This document shows positions 8,450-19,226 of a DNA stretch of 64,000 nt, piece after piece. Numbering within the stretch: position 1 is the first letter of the stretch; every line of letters starts with the position of its first letter. Source of the stretch: JACCTU01 sp963737405 (GTDB lineage: Bacteria > Actinomycetota > Thermoleophilia > Gaiellales > Gaiellaceae); NCBI GenBank assembly GCA_963737405.1, contig CAVTSL010000013.1, positions 81,640 to 145,639 of the forward strand, written 5' to 3'. A program made the position numbers and the translations under genes. Below the pieces are notes generated by a model, which was not told the DNA's origin, ran no database searches, and saw nothing but the letters and a program-made list of their open reading frames with translations.

Positions 8450-9280
8450 GTGGTCGTCACGCCCGTCGAGCTCCACATCGTTTCGGACTCCACGGGGGAG
8501 ACGGCCACGCGGCTCGTGCACGCGCTCGAGGCGCAGTTCCCCGACCAGTCGTTCGAGGAGATCCGCCACCCGCGAGTCGAGTCGGTCGAGGATCTCGAGA
8601 CGGCGGTCGGGCTCGCGCGCGGTCGCCCCGCGGTCGTCTTCTACACGCTCGTCAAGCCGGAGCTCCGCGACGCAATGCGGCGCGCGTGCCGGCGGGCGCG
8701 CGTCCACTACTGCGACCTGCTCGGCCAGCCGATCGACGCCGTCTCGCGCGTGACCGGCGCCGAGGCGCAGGGCCGCGCCGGCGCGCGCGCGCCGCTCGAC
8801 GCCGGCTACTTCCGCCGGATCGAGGCGATCGAGTTCGCGGTCCGCTTCGACGACGGGATCGGCGGCGGCCTCGACGAGGCCGACGTCGTGCTCGTCGGCG
8901 TCTCGCGCACGTCGAAGACGCCGCTCTCGATGTACCTCGGGAACATGGGCTACAAGACGGCGAACGTCCCGATCGTCGCCGGCATCGAGCCGCCGGACGA
9001 CCTCTTCAGGATCAACCCCGTGAAGGTCGTCGGACTGACGATCCATGCCGACCGGCTCGCGGACATCCGCCAGGCGCGTGCGCGCAACTTCGCGGGGCGA
9101 GCGCCGCACTACTCCGAGCTCGCGAAGATCTACGAGGAGCTCGAGCAGGCCGAGGCGATCCACCGGCGGCTCGGCTGCCCGGTGATCGACGTCTCCGAGC
9201 TCTCGATCGAGGAGACGGCGCAGCGCGTGATCAGGACGGTCGAGCAGCGACGGCGCGACGCGCAGCCGGTGACGTCGTGA
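8450..9280 (+). CDS. Pyruvate, phosphate dikinase regulatory protein (kinase/pyrophosphorylase, DUF299)
   Basis: 276 residues. Family start ELHIVSDSTGETATRLV is clear, and the P-loop VGVSRTSKTPLSMYLG (about residue 150) is the ADP-binding motif of the bifunctional PDRP/PSRP family. These enzymes switch PPDK (or PEP synthase) off by ADP-dependent phosphorylation of a Thr next to the catalytic His, and on by Pi-dependent removal. A ppdK gene lies 0.9 kb downstream, which identifies the target. GTG at 8450 was chosen because CACAAT lies 6 bases before it, matching the leaderless pattern. Confidence 0.9.
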   Translation: MVVTPVELHIVSDSTGETATRLVHALEAQFPDQSFEEIRHPRVESVEDLETAVGLARGRPAVVFYTLVKPELRDAMRRACRRARVHYCDLLGQPIDAVSRVTGAEAQGRAGARAPLDAGYFRRIEAIEFAVRFDDGIGGGLDEADVVLVGVSRTSKTPLSMYLGNMGYKTANVPIVAGIEPPDDLFRINPVKVVGLTIHADRLADIRQARARNFAGRAPHYSELAKIYEELEQAEAIHRRLGCPVIDVSELSIEETAQRVIRTVEQRRRDAQPVTS

Positions 9281-9537
9281 GCAGGGACCTGAGCGAGAAG
9301 GGCTCGGTGCCGCTCCGCTACTGGGCGATGTGGTGGGCGGCGCTGACGGTCGCGGTCGTCGCCTTCTACATCGTGCTGACGCCGATCTGGATGGGGATCA
9401 GGGTCGCCGGCTGGCTGGCCGCGGCGCCGGGTGCCGCGTGGGCAAGTAGCGATGAGCCTAGAGCTCGACCCGCGCTTCGAGCGGCGTCTCCGAGCCGGGC
9501 TCGACCCGGTACGCGCGCTTGCCGGGAACCGCGGTGA
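9277..9537 (+). CDS. Small single-span membrane protein, uncertain 3' end
   Basis: The GTG start overlaps the PDRP stop (GTGA). The clear part is about 55 residues: a polar start (VSRDLSEKGSVPLRYW) and one hydrophobic helix (WWAALTVAVVAFYIVLTPIW). Read literally it runs to 9537 and would overlap the convergent peptidase gene by 80 bases, with composition turning Arg/Ala-rich after residue 58. A one-base error near 9425-9445 would end it at a TAG (9447-9449), which looks more natural. Function unknown; position suggests co-expression with the PDRP gene. Confidence 0.45.
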   Translation: MSRDLSEKGSVPLRYWAMWWAALTVAVVAFYIVLTPIWMGIRVAGWLAAAPGAAWASSDEPRARPALRAASPSRARPGTRACREPR

Positions 9538-10123
9538 CGACGTCCACGAGCTCGGTTCCCTCGAAGTGCAGCGCGACGGCGTCCTCCGCGGCCCAGCCCG
9601 CCGGGAACCCGTCGTCGACGAGCCCGCGGTAGCGCGGGCGGCGCAGCTCCTCGCCGTCGTAGTGCGGGCACGCGCTCCCGGGGAGGAACCCGAGCCCGTC
9701 GCGCATGCCTACGAGCTGCGGGCCGAACGAGTCGGTCACGCCCGCCTCGAACCAGCAGATCATCCCCGCGCTCGAGCCGCACAGCACGATGCCGGACTCC
9801 CACGCCTCGCGCAGCACCTCGTCCATGCCGTGGACGCGCCAGACCGCGAGCATGTTCGCGGTGTTCCCGCCGCCGACGTAGATCACGTCCTGCGCGAGGA
9901 GGAAGCCACGGAGGTCCTCGGGCGGCCACGGAAAGAACGAGAGGTGGGTCGCGTCCGCCTTCTGCCCGTACGTCGAGTAGAAGGCGATCACGTAGCTCGG
10001 ATCCTCGGCGCTCGCGGTCGGGACGAAGCATGCACGGCGCCCGCGCGCGACCGAGAGCACGTAGTCGTCGAGCGCGCTGCCGAGGCCTGCGCCGCCGATC
10101 GCAACGATGTGTCGTCCCGCCAC
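9458..10123 (-). CDS. Peptidase S51 (dipeptidase E / cyanophycinase-like)
   Basis: 221 residues. The nucleophile motif is IVLCGSSAGMICWFE (Ser in G-S-S-A-G), preceded by the IYVGGGNTANMLAVWR strand-loop, both hallmarks of family S51. The FVPTASAEDPSYV and YGQKADATHLSFFP segments fit PepE-type dipeptidases rather than full cyanophycinases. Cytosolic, no signal peptide. It sits between the PDRP gene and ppdK on the opposite strand and is divergent from ppdK; a role in aspartyl-dipeptide turnover is only a family inference. Confidence 0.85.
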   Translation of the reverse strand: MAGRHIVAIGGAGLGSALDDYVLSVARGRRACFVPTASAEDPSYVIAFYSTYGQKADATHLSFFPWPPEDLRGFLLAQDVIYVGGGNTANMLAVWRVHGMDEVLREAWESGIVLCGSSAGMICWFEAGVTDSFGPQLVGMRDGLGFLPGSACPHYDGEELRRPRYRGLVDDGFPAGWAAEDAVALHFEGTELVDVVTAVPGKRAYRVEPGSETPLEARVEL

Positions 10124-10145
10124 CTTGTGGGAGTATTGACGCCCC

Positions 10146-12736
<2,591 letters not shown>

Positions 12737-12740
<4 letters not shown>

Positions 12741-13135
12741 GCGAGGCCGCCGCCCGGCGCTGGCGCGAGACCTGGCTGCGTGCGTGGCCCGAGCAGGACG
12801 TCGAGGCGATCCGCGGGCTCTACGCCGACGACGCCGTCTTTCGCTCGCACCCGTTCCGCGACACGCACGACGGCGCCGAGGGCGTGGCGGAGTACGCTCG
12901 CTGGGCGTTCGCGGACGAGGAGGCGCCGGCCGAGGTCTGGTTCGGCGAGCCCTTCGTCGCGGGCGACCGGGCGACCTGCGAGTACTGGGCCGTCGCCCGC
13001 TCCGAAGGCCGTGACCAGACGATCGCCGGCGTCTCGGTGCTCCGGTTCGGGCCGGACGGGCTCGTCGCCACACAGCGCGACTACTGGGCGGTCGAGGACG
13101 GCCGGCGCGAGCCGCCCGAGGGCTGGGGGCGCTAG
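12737..13135 (+). CDS. SnoaL/NTF2-like protein
   Basis: 132 residues. WLRAWPEQDVEAIRGLYADDAVFRSHPF followed by CEYWAVARSEGRDQTIAGVSVLRFGPDGLVATQRDYW is the usual cone-shaped NTF2/SnoaL pattern (helix pair, then strands with a conserved Trp/Asp edge). Many members bind small ligands or are non-catalytic; no function can be given. Its ATG overlaps the ppdK stop (ATGA), so it is co-translated with PPDK. Confidence 0.75.
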
Positions 13136-13138
13136 CCT
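13133..13138 (+). promoter_or_regulatory. -10 box TAGCCT before the secreted-protein gene (leaderless)
   Basis: TAGCCT includes the TAG stop of the preceding gene; six bases later comes the GTG start at 13145. Confidence 0.45.
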
Positions 13139-13144
13139 GCGGGT

Positions 13145-13630
13145 GTGAAGGTGCTGCTGGTCGGGGTCGCCGCGCTGCTCGCCGCCGCACCCACGACGCG
13201 TGCGCCGATCCGGGTCGACGGCGTCGCGACGATCCGCCCGGTGAGCCTCGCGAGCGACTGCGTCCGTGCGGACGCGGCCGACGCGAAGGTCGTCGAGTGC
13301 ACCGGCAACGGGTCGTTCGCGGGCAAGCCGAGAGCGGCGAACGCGGTGTACACGTGGCACTGGCACCTGTTCCACGGCGGTGACGAGCCGCAGACGGCCC
13401 ACGGCGACGAGGACGGCATCCTCGTGCTGCGGCTCGGCACTCGCGGCACGCTGCGGCTCACGACCGACGGGTCGAAGAGCCCAGGAGCGAGCTCCGGCAC
13501 CTGGCGTTACCGGTCGGGGACGAAGCAGTTCGCCGGACGGCGTGGCTCGGGCACGTACCGCTTCACGACGGTGGTCGGCGGCGAAGGCTGGCGCTCCGCC
13601 CGCGTCGTCGTGCGCGGCGTGCTGCGCTAG
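13145..13630 (+). CDS. Secreted hypothetical protein
   Basis: 161 residues with a short signal peptide (MKVLLVGVAALLAAAPTTRA). The mature part is rich in beta strands, Gly and Thr: VVECTGNGSFAGKPRAAN, WHWHLFHGGDE, GILVLRLGTRGTLRLTTDG and GSGTYRFTTVVGG. Two Cys residues (about 39 and 51) could form a disulfide. I do not recognise the family; a small beta-barrel is likely. It ends 4 bases inside the convergent GH26-like gene. Confidence 0.6.
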   Translation: MKVLLVGVAALLAAAPTTRAPIRVDGVATIRPVSLASDCVRADAADAKVVECTGNGSFAGKPRAANAVYTWHWHLFHGGDEPQTAHGDEDGILVLRLGTRGTLRLTTDGSKSPGASSGTWRYRSGTKQFAGRRGSGTYRFTTVVGGEGWRSARVVVRGVLR

Positions 13631-14538
13631 GCGCCGAGCGGCACGATCAACCGGCGGTACGCCGCGCGAGCGCGAGGCTTCGTCGCGATGTCGAACACAC
13701 CGCCTCGCTGGCCGTTGAACCAGGCGAGCAGCTCGAGCCTTCCGTGCGTGCGCGCGAACTGCGCCATCCGTTGGATGAACGACGGGTCGTCGATGCCCCA
13801 GAGGCCCCACTCGGCGAACGCGTACGGCTTCGAGGGGTGCGCCTTGTACAGGCGCTCGGCCGCGGCCCACTCGGCCTTGCCTCGGATGAAGTAGAGATCG
13901 TTGCCGACGACGTCGACGTAGCGGTCGCCCGGGTAGTACGCCTGCGCCGAGTTCCCGGGAAGGTCGGGACTGCCGTAGCCCTGCGGGTTCCACATCACCT
14001 TGACGCGCGGCAGTGGGTTCTCCGGGAGGTCGCGCGCGATCGGCGGCAGCTTGAGCGCCGCGAGCCGGGCGTTGATCGTCGCCGCGGGACCCCCGTGGAC
14101 GATCAGGTAGATGCGCGCGAACGCCTTCCTGAACGCGGCGGTCGAGTACGCGGCTCCCTTCGACCGGCCGCTCTTCGTGTACGCGCAGTAGGCGTTCCAG
14201 TGACCGTTCATCTCCGGGAGCGGACGGACGTAGGCGGGCCGCGCCCAGCGCGAGAGCGACGCGTTGAGCGCGAAGAGGTAGTCGTCGCCGCGACCCTGCG
14301 CGATCGCGAGCGGCGTGATCGGCCCCTCGACGAGCGCGATCATCGGGCTCCCGCCGAGCCGCTGCAGCACCTGGTCGAACGACGACTGTCCCCAGCCGAA
14401 GAGCGCGTGCCCGACCTGCGTCTGCTGTCCCGTCAGCTGCTGGAACCGCGCCTGCCCGCCGAAGAGGCCGAGCAGCGGCCGCGCCTGCGCGGCAGGGGCG
14501 AGGACGAGCGCGAGGACGACGGCGACCAGCGCGCGCAT
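13627..14538 (-). CDS. Secreted GH26-like glycoside hydrolase
   Basis: 303 residues with a signal peptide (MRALVAVVLALVLAPAAQA). The barrel motifs fit family GH26: RPLPEMNGHWNAYCAYTKSG holds the acid/base Glu in PEMNG, and KPYAFAEWGLWGIDD holds the candidate nucleophile Glu in AEWG; the segment YVDVVGNDLYF is also typical. Family members cleave beta-mannans or related glycans. Substrate here is unknown, and the sequence is compact beside true mannanases, so it could act on another polymer. An upstream TACCCT 6 bases before the ATG suggests a leaderless promoter. Confidence 0.7.
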   Translation of the reverse strand: MRALVAVVLALVLAPAAQARPLLGLFGGQARFQQLTGQQTQVGHALFGWGQSSFDQVLQRLGGSPMIALVEGPITPLAIAQGRGDDYLFALNASLSRWARPAYVRPLPEMNGHWNAYCAYTKSGRSKGAAYSTAAFRKAFARIYLIVHGGPAATINARLAALKLPPIARDLPENPLPRVKVMWNPQGYGSPDLPGNSAQAYYPGDRYVDVVGNDLYFIRGKAEWAAAERLYKAHPSKPYAFAEWGLWGIDDPSFIQRMAQFARTHGRLELLAWFNGQRGGVFDIATKPRARAAYRRLIVPLGA

Positions 14539-14544
14539 GCGGGC

Positions 14545-14550
14545 AGGGTA
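14545..14550 (-). promoter_or_regulatory. -10 box TACCCT of the GH26-like gene (leaderless)
   Basis: On the minus strand TACCCT, then GCCCGC, then the ATG at 14538. Confidence 0.4.
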
Positions 14551-14557
14551 GCCCGGA

Positions 14558-15464
14558 TCAGACGTAGGCGGCGACGGCCCAGTAGGAGAGCGCGACGCTG
14601 CCGAGCGCGATCGCGAGCACGCCGACCACGCCCACGAGCCCCGGCCGACCGTACGCCGCGTGCGACGTCCCGAGGCGCGACAGTGCGAGCGCCGCGAGCG
14701 CCCCGGCGACGAGACCGCCGAGATGTCCCCCCACGGAGATGCCGCTGATCACGAACGAGAGAACGAGGTTGAGCACGATGATCGAGAGCGCCGCGCCGCC
14801 GAGCACGAAGTGCCGCTGCCGCTCGAAGACGAGCGCTGCGCCGAGGATCCCGAAGAGCGCGCCCGACGCGCCGACCGTCGGCGTCGCGAGCGACGTGCCG
14901 AACAGCTCGTACTTCCCGAAGAGGAGCGCGCCGGCCGCACCGCCGAGAGCTCCCGCGGCGTAGATGAGCGCGAAGCGCCAGCGCCCGATCGCCTCCTCGA
15001 CCGGCGCGCCGACCCACCAGAGAAAAAGCATGTTGAACCCGAGGTGGAGGATGCTCGCGTGCAGGAACGCGGACGTCACGAGCCGCCACCACTCGCCCTG
15101 CGCGACGCCGACGAGGTGCCCGTCCTGGATGCCGATGCCGATCAGGGCGCCCTTGTCGAAGATCTCGCCGCCCGGCGAGCCGAGCGTTCCACCACCTGTC
15201 GCGAGCATCAGCACGTAGACGCCGACGTTGATCGCGATCAGGATCTTCGTGAGGAGCGCCCCCTGGCCCTCGACGCCGAACCGCCGGGCCGAGCTCGCCA
15301 CGCGCGCCGCCCCGGTGCGGACGCCCGCGTGCTCCGCGCACTTGATCCCGACCGGGCGTGTAGACCATGCAGTCGGGGCACAGCCCGCGGCCGCAGTCCG
15401 CACACGAGACGCCCGTCTCGCGGTTCGGGTGCCGGTAGCACGTCATCCGGGGCGCGGTGGCCAC
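14558..15464 (-). CDS. Rhomboid intramembrane protease with N-terminal Cys-rich finger, one frameshift
   Basis: About 300 residues after joining two frames at base ~15355 (CCCGG where CCCG would keep MVYTPVGIKCAEHAG in frame). The N-terminus has a B-box-like zinc finger, CYRHPNRETGVSCADCGRGLCPDCM. The rhomboid core follows: FLHASILHLGFNMLFLWWVG (His/Asn of the active site region), GASGALFGILGAAL with the catalytic Ser, and GGHLGGLVAG with the catalytic His. Several TM helices. Such proteins cleave membrane substrates; the target is unknown. Divergent from the ComB-like gene. Confidence 0.9.
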
Positions 15465-15471
15465 GGCCGAC

Positions 15472-15478
15472 TAGCGTA
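15472..15478. promoter_or_regulatory. Symmetric -10 heptamer TAGCGTA serving both directions
   Basis: Forward, TAGCGT is 6 bases before the ComB-like GTG at 15484. Reverse, TACGCT is 8 bases before the rhomboid GTG at 15464. One shared box would drive both leaderless or near-leaderless genes. Confidence 0.5.
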
Positions 15479-15483
15479 TCGGC

Positions 15484-16164
15484 GTGCGTGTGCACGTCGC
15501 GTTTACCCCGTCGGAGGCGGTGCCGGCTCCGATCGGGGTCGTCGTCGACGTGCTCCGGGCGACGTCGACCATCGCGCAGGCGCTCGCGAGCGGCTGGCCG
15601 AGGGTCCTGTGCGCGCCCGGGATCGAGGAGGCGATCGCGGTGCGGGAGCAGCTGGGGGAGGGCCTCCTCGGCGGCGAGCGCGACGCGCAGAAGATCGAGG
15701 GCTTCGACGTCGGCGCGTCCCCGCGCGAGTTCGTCCAGGGCGGCGACGTTCCGCTCGTCTTCTCGACGACGAACGGGACGCGCGCGATCCTCACCGCGGC
15801 CTCGAGCTGCGAGACGGTGTTCCTCGGCAGCCTCCTCAACCTCGACGCCGTCGCCGCGGCCGCACGCGAGAGCGGGGAGGACGTGCTCGTCCTCTGCGCC
15901 GGGTTCAAGGACTCGTTCGCGCTCGACGACGCGTACTGCGCCGGACGGATCGTCGAGCTCGTCGGCGGCGAGCGAACGGACGCGTCGAAGGCGAGCGAGC
16001 TGATCGCGCGCGCGTTCACGAACGCGTACGAGGGGCTCACCGCGCGCACGTACGGCCCGCCCGGGCTCGAGGAGGACATCCGGTTCTGCGCGCGCGAGAA
16101 CGTGCTCGACGTCGTGCCGCGGTTCGACCGCATGGTCGGGCCTGCAGCCGAGATCACGCTCTAG
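15484..16164 (+). CDS. ComB-like 2-phosphosulfolactate phosphatase family protein
   Basis: 226 residues. VVVDVLRATSTIAQALASGW, FDVGASPREF, VFSTTNGTRAI and VLCAGFKDSFALDDAYCAG are the conserved ComB motifs (Mg-dependent acid phosphatase). In methanogens ComB acts in coenzyme M synthesis; in bacteria the family is widespread and its substrate is mostly unproven. No other sulfolactate or CoM genes are near, so the name gives the family, not the pathway. GTG start with TAGCGT 6 bases upstream. Confidence 0.85.
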   Translation: MRVHVAFTPSEAVPAPIGVVVDVLRATSTIAQALASGWPRVLCAPGIEEAIAVREQLGEGLLGGERDAQKIEGFDVGASPREFVQGGDVPLVFSTTNGTRAILTAASSCETVFLGSLLNLDAVAAAARESGEDVLVLCAGFKDSFALDDAYCAGRIVELVGGERTDASKASELIARAFTNAYEGLTARTYGPPGLEEDIRFCARENVLDVVPRFDRMVGPAAEITL

Positions 16165-16176
16165 ACTCCGTGCCAG

Positions 16177-16233
16177 CGGGCTAGCAGCCAGTCCTTGACG
16201 ACCTCGTTCTGGCGAGGCACGGCTGCTAGCCCG
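16177..16233. repeat. 13-bp perfect inverted repeat with inner stem
   Basis: CGGGCTAGCAGCC (16177-16189) pairs with GGCTGCTAGCCCG (16221-16233). The loop contains a second stem CCTCG/CGAGG. It lies between the ComB-like and GrpB-like genes and starts 13 bases after the first stop. It could be a terminator without U tract or an operator; it ends 8 bases before the next ATG. Confidence 0.6.
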
Positions 16234-16241
16234 AACCGACG

Positions 16242-16826
16242 ATGACGGCACGCGTCCCCGACCCGAACGACGTCTCCGCGTACGACGCTGCGCTCGACGA
16301 GATCACCGTCGGCGGAGCGCAGCCGCTCGCCGCGCCGATCGAGGTGCGCGACTACGACCCCGAGTGGCCGCGCCTGTACGAGCGCGAGGAAGCGCGGATC
16401 CGGTCGATCCTCGGCGAACGCGTGCGCCGGATCGAGCACGTCGGGTCGACGTCGGTTCCCGGGCTGCCCGCGAAGCCGCAGATCGACATCGTGCTCGAGG
16501 TGCCGAACTCGTCCGACGAGCCGTCGTATGCCGACGACCTGGAGGCGGGCGGCTACCCGCTGAGGATCCGCGAGCGCGACTGGTACGAGCACCGCGTCTT
16601 CAAGGGGCCGGACACGAACGTCAACCTCCACGTCTTCACCGAAGGCTGCGAGGAGGTCGACCGGATGATCCGCTTCCGCGACTGGCTGCGTGAGAACGAC
16701 GCGGACAGGACGCTCTATGCCGAGGCGAAGCGCGAGCTCGCCGCGCGCGACTGGAAGTACGTGCAGCAGTACGCCGACGCCAAGACGGAGGTCGTGCACG
16801 AGATCATGGAGCGCGCGGCGCGATGA
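16242..16826 (+). CDS. GrpB/UPF0157 nucleotidyltransferase-fold protein
   Basis: 194 residues. VRDYDPEWPRLYEREEARIRSI, RIEHVGSTSVPGLPAKPQIDIV and KGPDTNVNLHVFTEGCEE are the defining motifs of the GrpB family, a nucleotidyltransferase-like fold. The first 30 residues (MTARVPDPNDVSAYDAALDE) are an extra N-terminal segment. Related proteins are found alone or fused to dephospho-CoA kinase; function is unproven. Stop overlaps the next start by 4 bases. Confidence 0.85.
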   Translation: MTARVPDPNDVSAYDAALDEITVGGAQPLAAPIEVRDYDPEWPRLYEREEARIRSILGERVRRIEHVGSTSVPGLPAKPQIDIVLEVPNSSDEPSYADDLEAGGYPLRIRERDWYEHRVFKGPDTNVNLHVFTEGCEEVDRMIRFRDWLRENDADRTLYAEAKRELAARDWKYVQQYADAKTEVVHEIMERAAR

Positions 16827-17749
16827 CGCTCCCGCAGCTCTCCGACGCCGTCTTCATCACCGACGGCGGGCTCGAGACGACGCTCATCTTCCGCGACGGC
16901 TTCGACCTGCCGCACTTCGCCGCCTTCACTCTGCTCCGCGACGAGCCCGGCCGCTCAGGGCTCCGCGCGTACTACGAGCCGTACGTCCGCGTTGCGAGGG
17001 AGCACGGAGTCGGCGTCGTCCTCGACACGCCGACGTGGCGCGCGAACCCCGACTGGGGCCCGCCGCTCGGATACTCGGCGGAGGAGCTCGACGACGCGAA
17101 CCGGCACGCGGTCGCGCTCGTCGACGAGCTGCGCGCCGACGACGCGAACGTCGTCATCAGCGGCTGCATCGGCCCGCGCGGCGACGGCTATGTCGTGGAC
17201 GACCCGATGACGGCGGACGAGGCGGAGCAGTACCACGCCCGGCAGGTCGGCGTCTTCGCGGACACCGCGGCAGATCTCGTCACCGCGCTGACGATGACGT
17301 ACCCGGAGGAGGCCGTCGGCATCGCGCGCGCGGCGGCCGCCGTCGACAGGCCCGCTGTCATCTCGTTCACCGTGGAGACGGACGGTCGCCTTCCGACCGG
17401 CCAGCCGCTCCGGGAGGCGATCGAGCAGACCGACGCGGAGACGGGCGGAACGGTCGCCTACTTCATGGTCAACTGCGCGCACCCGATGCACTTCGACGGT
17501 GTGCTCGCAGCCGACGAGCCATGGGTGGGGCGCGTTCGCGGGCTCCGCCCGAACGCCTCGACGAGGAGCCACGCCGAGCTCGACGAGGCGGAGGACCTCG
17601 ACGCAGGCGATCCCGTCGACCTCGGCGCACGGCTCGGAGAGCTGCGAAGGCGGCTCCCGGGGCTCAACGTCGTCGGCGGCTGCTGCGGCACCGACGAACG
17701 TCACGTCGGTGAGATGTGCCGGGCGGTCCTCGCCGCCCGCTCAGCCTGA
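16823..17749 (+). CDS. Homocysteine S-methyltransferase family protein
   Basis: 308 residues. It starts FITDGGLETTLIFRDG, typical of the barrel, with YFMVNCAHPMHF supplying the first zinc Cys and NVVGGCCGTDERHVGEM the Cys pair near the C-terminus. These transfer a methyl group (from S-methylmethionine or betaine-type donors) to homocysteine; no cobalamin or folate domain is attached. VISGCIGPRGDGYV is the conserved mid-barrel loop. The donor cannot be told. Translationally coupled to the GrpB-like gene. Confidence 0.88.
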   Translation: MTLPQLSDAVFITDGGLETTLIFRDGFDLPHFAAFTLLRDEPGRSGLRAYYEPYVRVAREHGVGVVLDTPTWRANPDWGPPLGYSAEELDDANRHAVALVDELRADDANVVISGCIGPRGDGYVVDDPMTADEAEQYHARQVGVFADTAADLVTALTMTYPEEAVGIARAAAAVDRPAVISFTVETDGRLPTGQPLREAIEQTDAETGGTVAYFMVNCAHPMHFDGVLAADEPWVGRVRGLRPNASTRSHAELDEAEDLDAGDPVDLGARLGELRRRLPGLNVVGGCCGTDERHVGEMCRAVLAARSA

Positions 17750-17772
17750 GGCGACCGACTCGAGAAGGTCCC

Positions 17773-17810
17773 TTGACAGGCGAACGTCTGTTCGTGTAGA
17801 ACATACGTTC
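17773..17810 (+). promoter_or_regulatory. imuB promoter with two LexA (SOS) boxes
   Basis: A consensus -35 TTGACA (17773-17778) is followed after 18 bases by TAGAAC (17797-17802). The spacer holds CGAACGTCTGTTCG (17781-17794), a perfect actinobacterial/Gram-positive SOS box (CGAAC-N4-GTTCG). A second box, GAACATACGTTC (17799-17810), overlaps the -10 and ends 2 bases before the imuB ATG. LexA bound at either would block RNA polymerase; DNA damage would release it. Confidence 0.88.
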
Positions 17811-17812
17811 CC

Positions 17813-18997
17813 ATGATCGCCTGCCTCGCCATCCCCGGCTTCCCGCTTCGGGCCGCGCTTCGTTCCCGGCCCTCGCTCGCGGCCGCTCCTGCGGCGCTCG
17901 CACCGCCGGCCGGAGAGGAGCCGCTCGTCGGGCCCGTGACGGCGCCGGCGGAGGCGCAGGGGGTCAAGCCGGGGATGCGGATGGGGGAGGCGCTCGCGAT
18001 GTGCCCGGGGCTCGTCCTCGTCGAGGAGGACCCGTCGGCGGCCGAGCAGGCGTGGGAGGGGATCCTGCGCAGGCTCGAGGACGCCGGCTTCTCGGTCGAG
18101 AGCGCGGAGCCGGGCTGCGCCTACTTCGAGACGCGCGGGGTCGAGCGGCTCTACGGCGGCCTCGAGGCCGCGCTCCGGAGGGCGCTCGCCTCGGTCGGCT
18201 CGGGCTGGGACGCGCGGGTCGGCGCGGCTTCGCGGCGCTTCGCGGCGCTCGCGGCGGCGAACGTCGCGCGCCCGGGCCAGGCGCTCGTCGTCTCCGACGC
18301 ACACACGCGTGAGTTCCTCGCGCCGCTGCCGCTCTCGCTGCTCCCGCTCGACGAGCGCCGGCAGCTGGAGCTGCGCGAGCTGGGCGTGAAACGACTCGGT
18401 GAGCTTGCCGAGCTCCCAAAGGCCGCCGTCGCCGAACGATTGGGGCCGGACGGCCGGCGTGCCTGGAGCTTGGCGAGAGGGGGCGCGGTGGGGCGGGTGC
18501 TGGGGCGGCGCCCGCCCGCCGAGCTCTTCGAGGAGCTCGAGTTCCCCGAGGCGGTCGGGAACGAGCTCACCCTGCGGCGCGCGTTCGGCGTGCTGCTCGA
18601 CCGGCTGCTCGAACGAAGGGAGCGCGATGGACGGTTCGTCCGCAAGGCGGCGATGTCCGCACGGCTCGTCGGTGGGGGATCGTGGCGGCGGACGGTCACC
18701 ATGCGCGACCCCACGGCGGACCGCGACCGCCTGCGGCACGCGCTCGGGCCGAAGCTCGGGGAGCTGCCCGCGCCGGTCGTCTCGCTCCGGCTCGAGCTGG
18801 TCGAGCTGACGGAATCGCAGGGGCAGCAGCTCGAGCTCGTCCAGGCGGCGGGAGCCGAGCTCCAGACCCGCTTGAGCGAAGGCCTGCGCCAGGTGCGAGC
18901 CAGCACCGGCTCGGGCTCGGTTGCATCGGTGGTCGAAGTGGCACCGTGGTCGCGGATCCCGGAAGCACGCGCGCTGTTCGTACCTCGCGACGACTGA
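17813..18997 (+). CDS. imuB: ImuB, inactive Y-family polymerase homologue of the SOS mutasome
   Basis: 394 residues. Fold follows Y-family polymerases (PGMRMGEALAMCPGLVLVEED; VGAASRRFAALAAANVARPGQALVV; SLLPLDERRQLELRELGVKRLGELAELP as the HhH region), but the N-terminus reads MIACLAIPGFPLRAAL, without the catalytic Asp of DinB (DMDAF), and the S-x-D-E motif is missing. This is the known state of ImuB, which does not polymerise but bridges DnaE2 to the clamp. C-terminal VEVAPWSRIPEARALFVP is family-typical. Directly under LexA boxes; dnaE2 lies 1.4 kb downstream. Confidence 0.92.
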   Translation: MIACLAIPGFPLRAALRSRPSLAAAPAALAPPAGEEPLVGPVTAPAEAQGVKPGMRMGEALAMCPGLVLVEEDPSAAEQAWEGILRRLEDAGFSVESAEPGCAYFETRGVERLYGGLEAALRRALASVGSGWDARVGAASRRFAALAAANVARPGQALVVSDAHTREFLAPLPLSLLPLDERRQLELRELGVKRLGELAELPKAAVAERLGPDGRRAWSLARGGAVGRVLGRRPPAELFEELEFPEAVGNELTLRRAFGVLLDRLLERRERDGRFVRKAAMSARLVGGGSWRRTVTMRDPTADRDRLRHALGPKLGELPAPVVSLRLELVELTESQGQQLELVQAAGAELQTRLSEGLRQVRASTGSGSVASVVEVAPWSRIPEARALFVPRDD

Positions 18998-19224
18998 ACG
19001 AGCCGCAGTCGGCGCTCGTCGAGGCGCGCTTCGACGGAACGCCGCGGCTCGTCAACCGTCAAGGAGTCGCGGTCGTGCGCGAGGAGTGGCGCGTCGTCGA
19101 CCGCTGGTGGACCGACGAGCCGGTGCAGCGGCGCTACTTCGAGCTCGTGCTCGAGTCAGGCCAGAACGTCGTCGTGTTCCGCGACGAGGAGCGGGGCGGA
19201 TGGTTCAGCCAGCGCGGTGTGTGA
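18946..19224 (+). CDS. Small DUF6504-like protein linked to imuB
   Basis: The clear part is about 75 residues: EARFDGTPRLVNRQGVAVVR, then EEWRVVDRWWTDEPVQRRYFELVLESG, then VVVFRDEERGGWFSQRG. This resembles DUF6504, a short domain often encoded beside imuB/dnaE2 in actinobacteria (family recall, not checked). The start is uncertain: GTG at 18946 is in frame inside imuB; a CTG at the imuB stop is also possible. Expected to be LexA-controlled as part of the imuB transcript. Function unknown. Confidence 0.6.
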   Translation: MVADPGSTRAVRTSRRLNEPQSALVEARFDGTPRLVNRQGVAVVREEWRVVDRWWTDEPVQRRYFELVLESGQNVVVFRDEERGGWFSQRGV

Positions 19225-19226
19225 CG

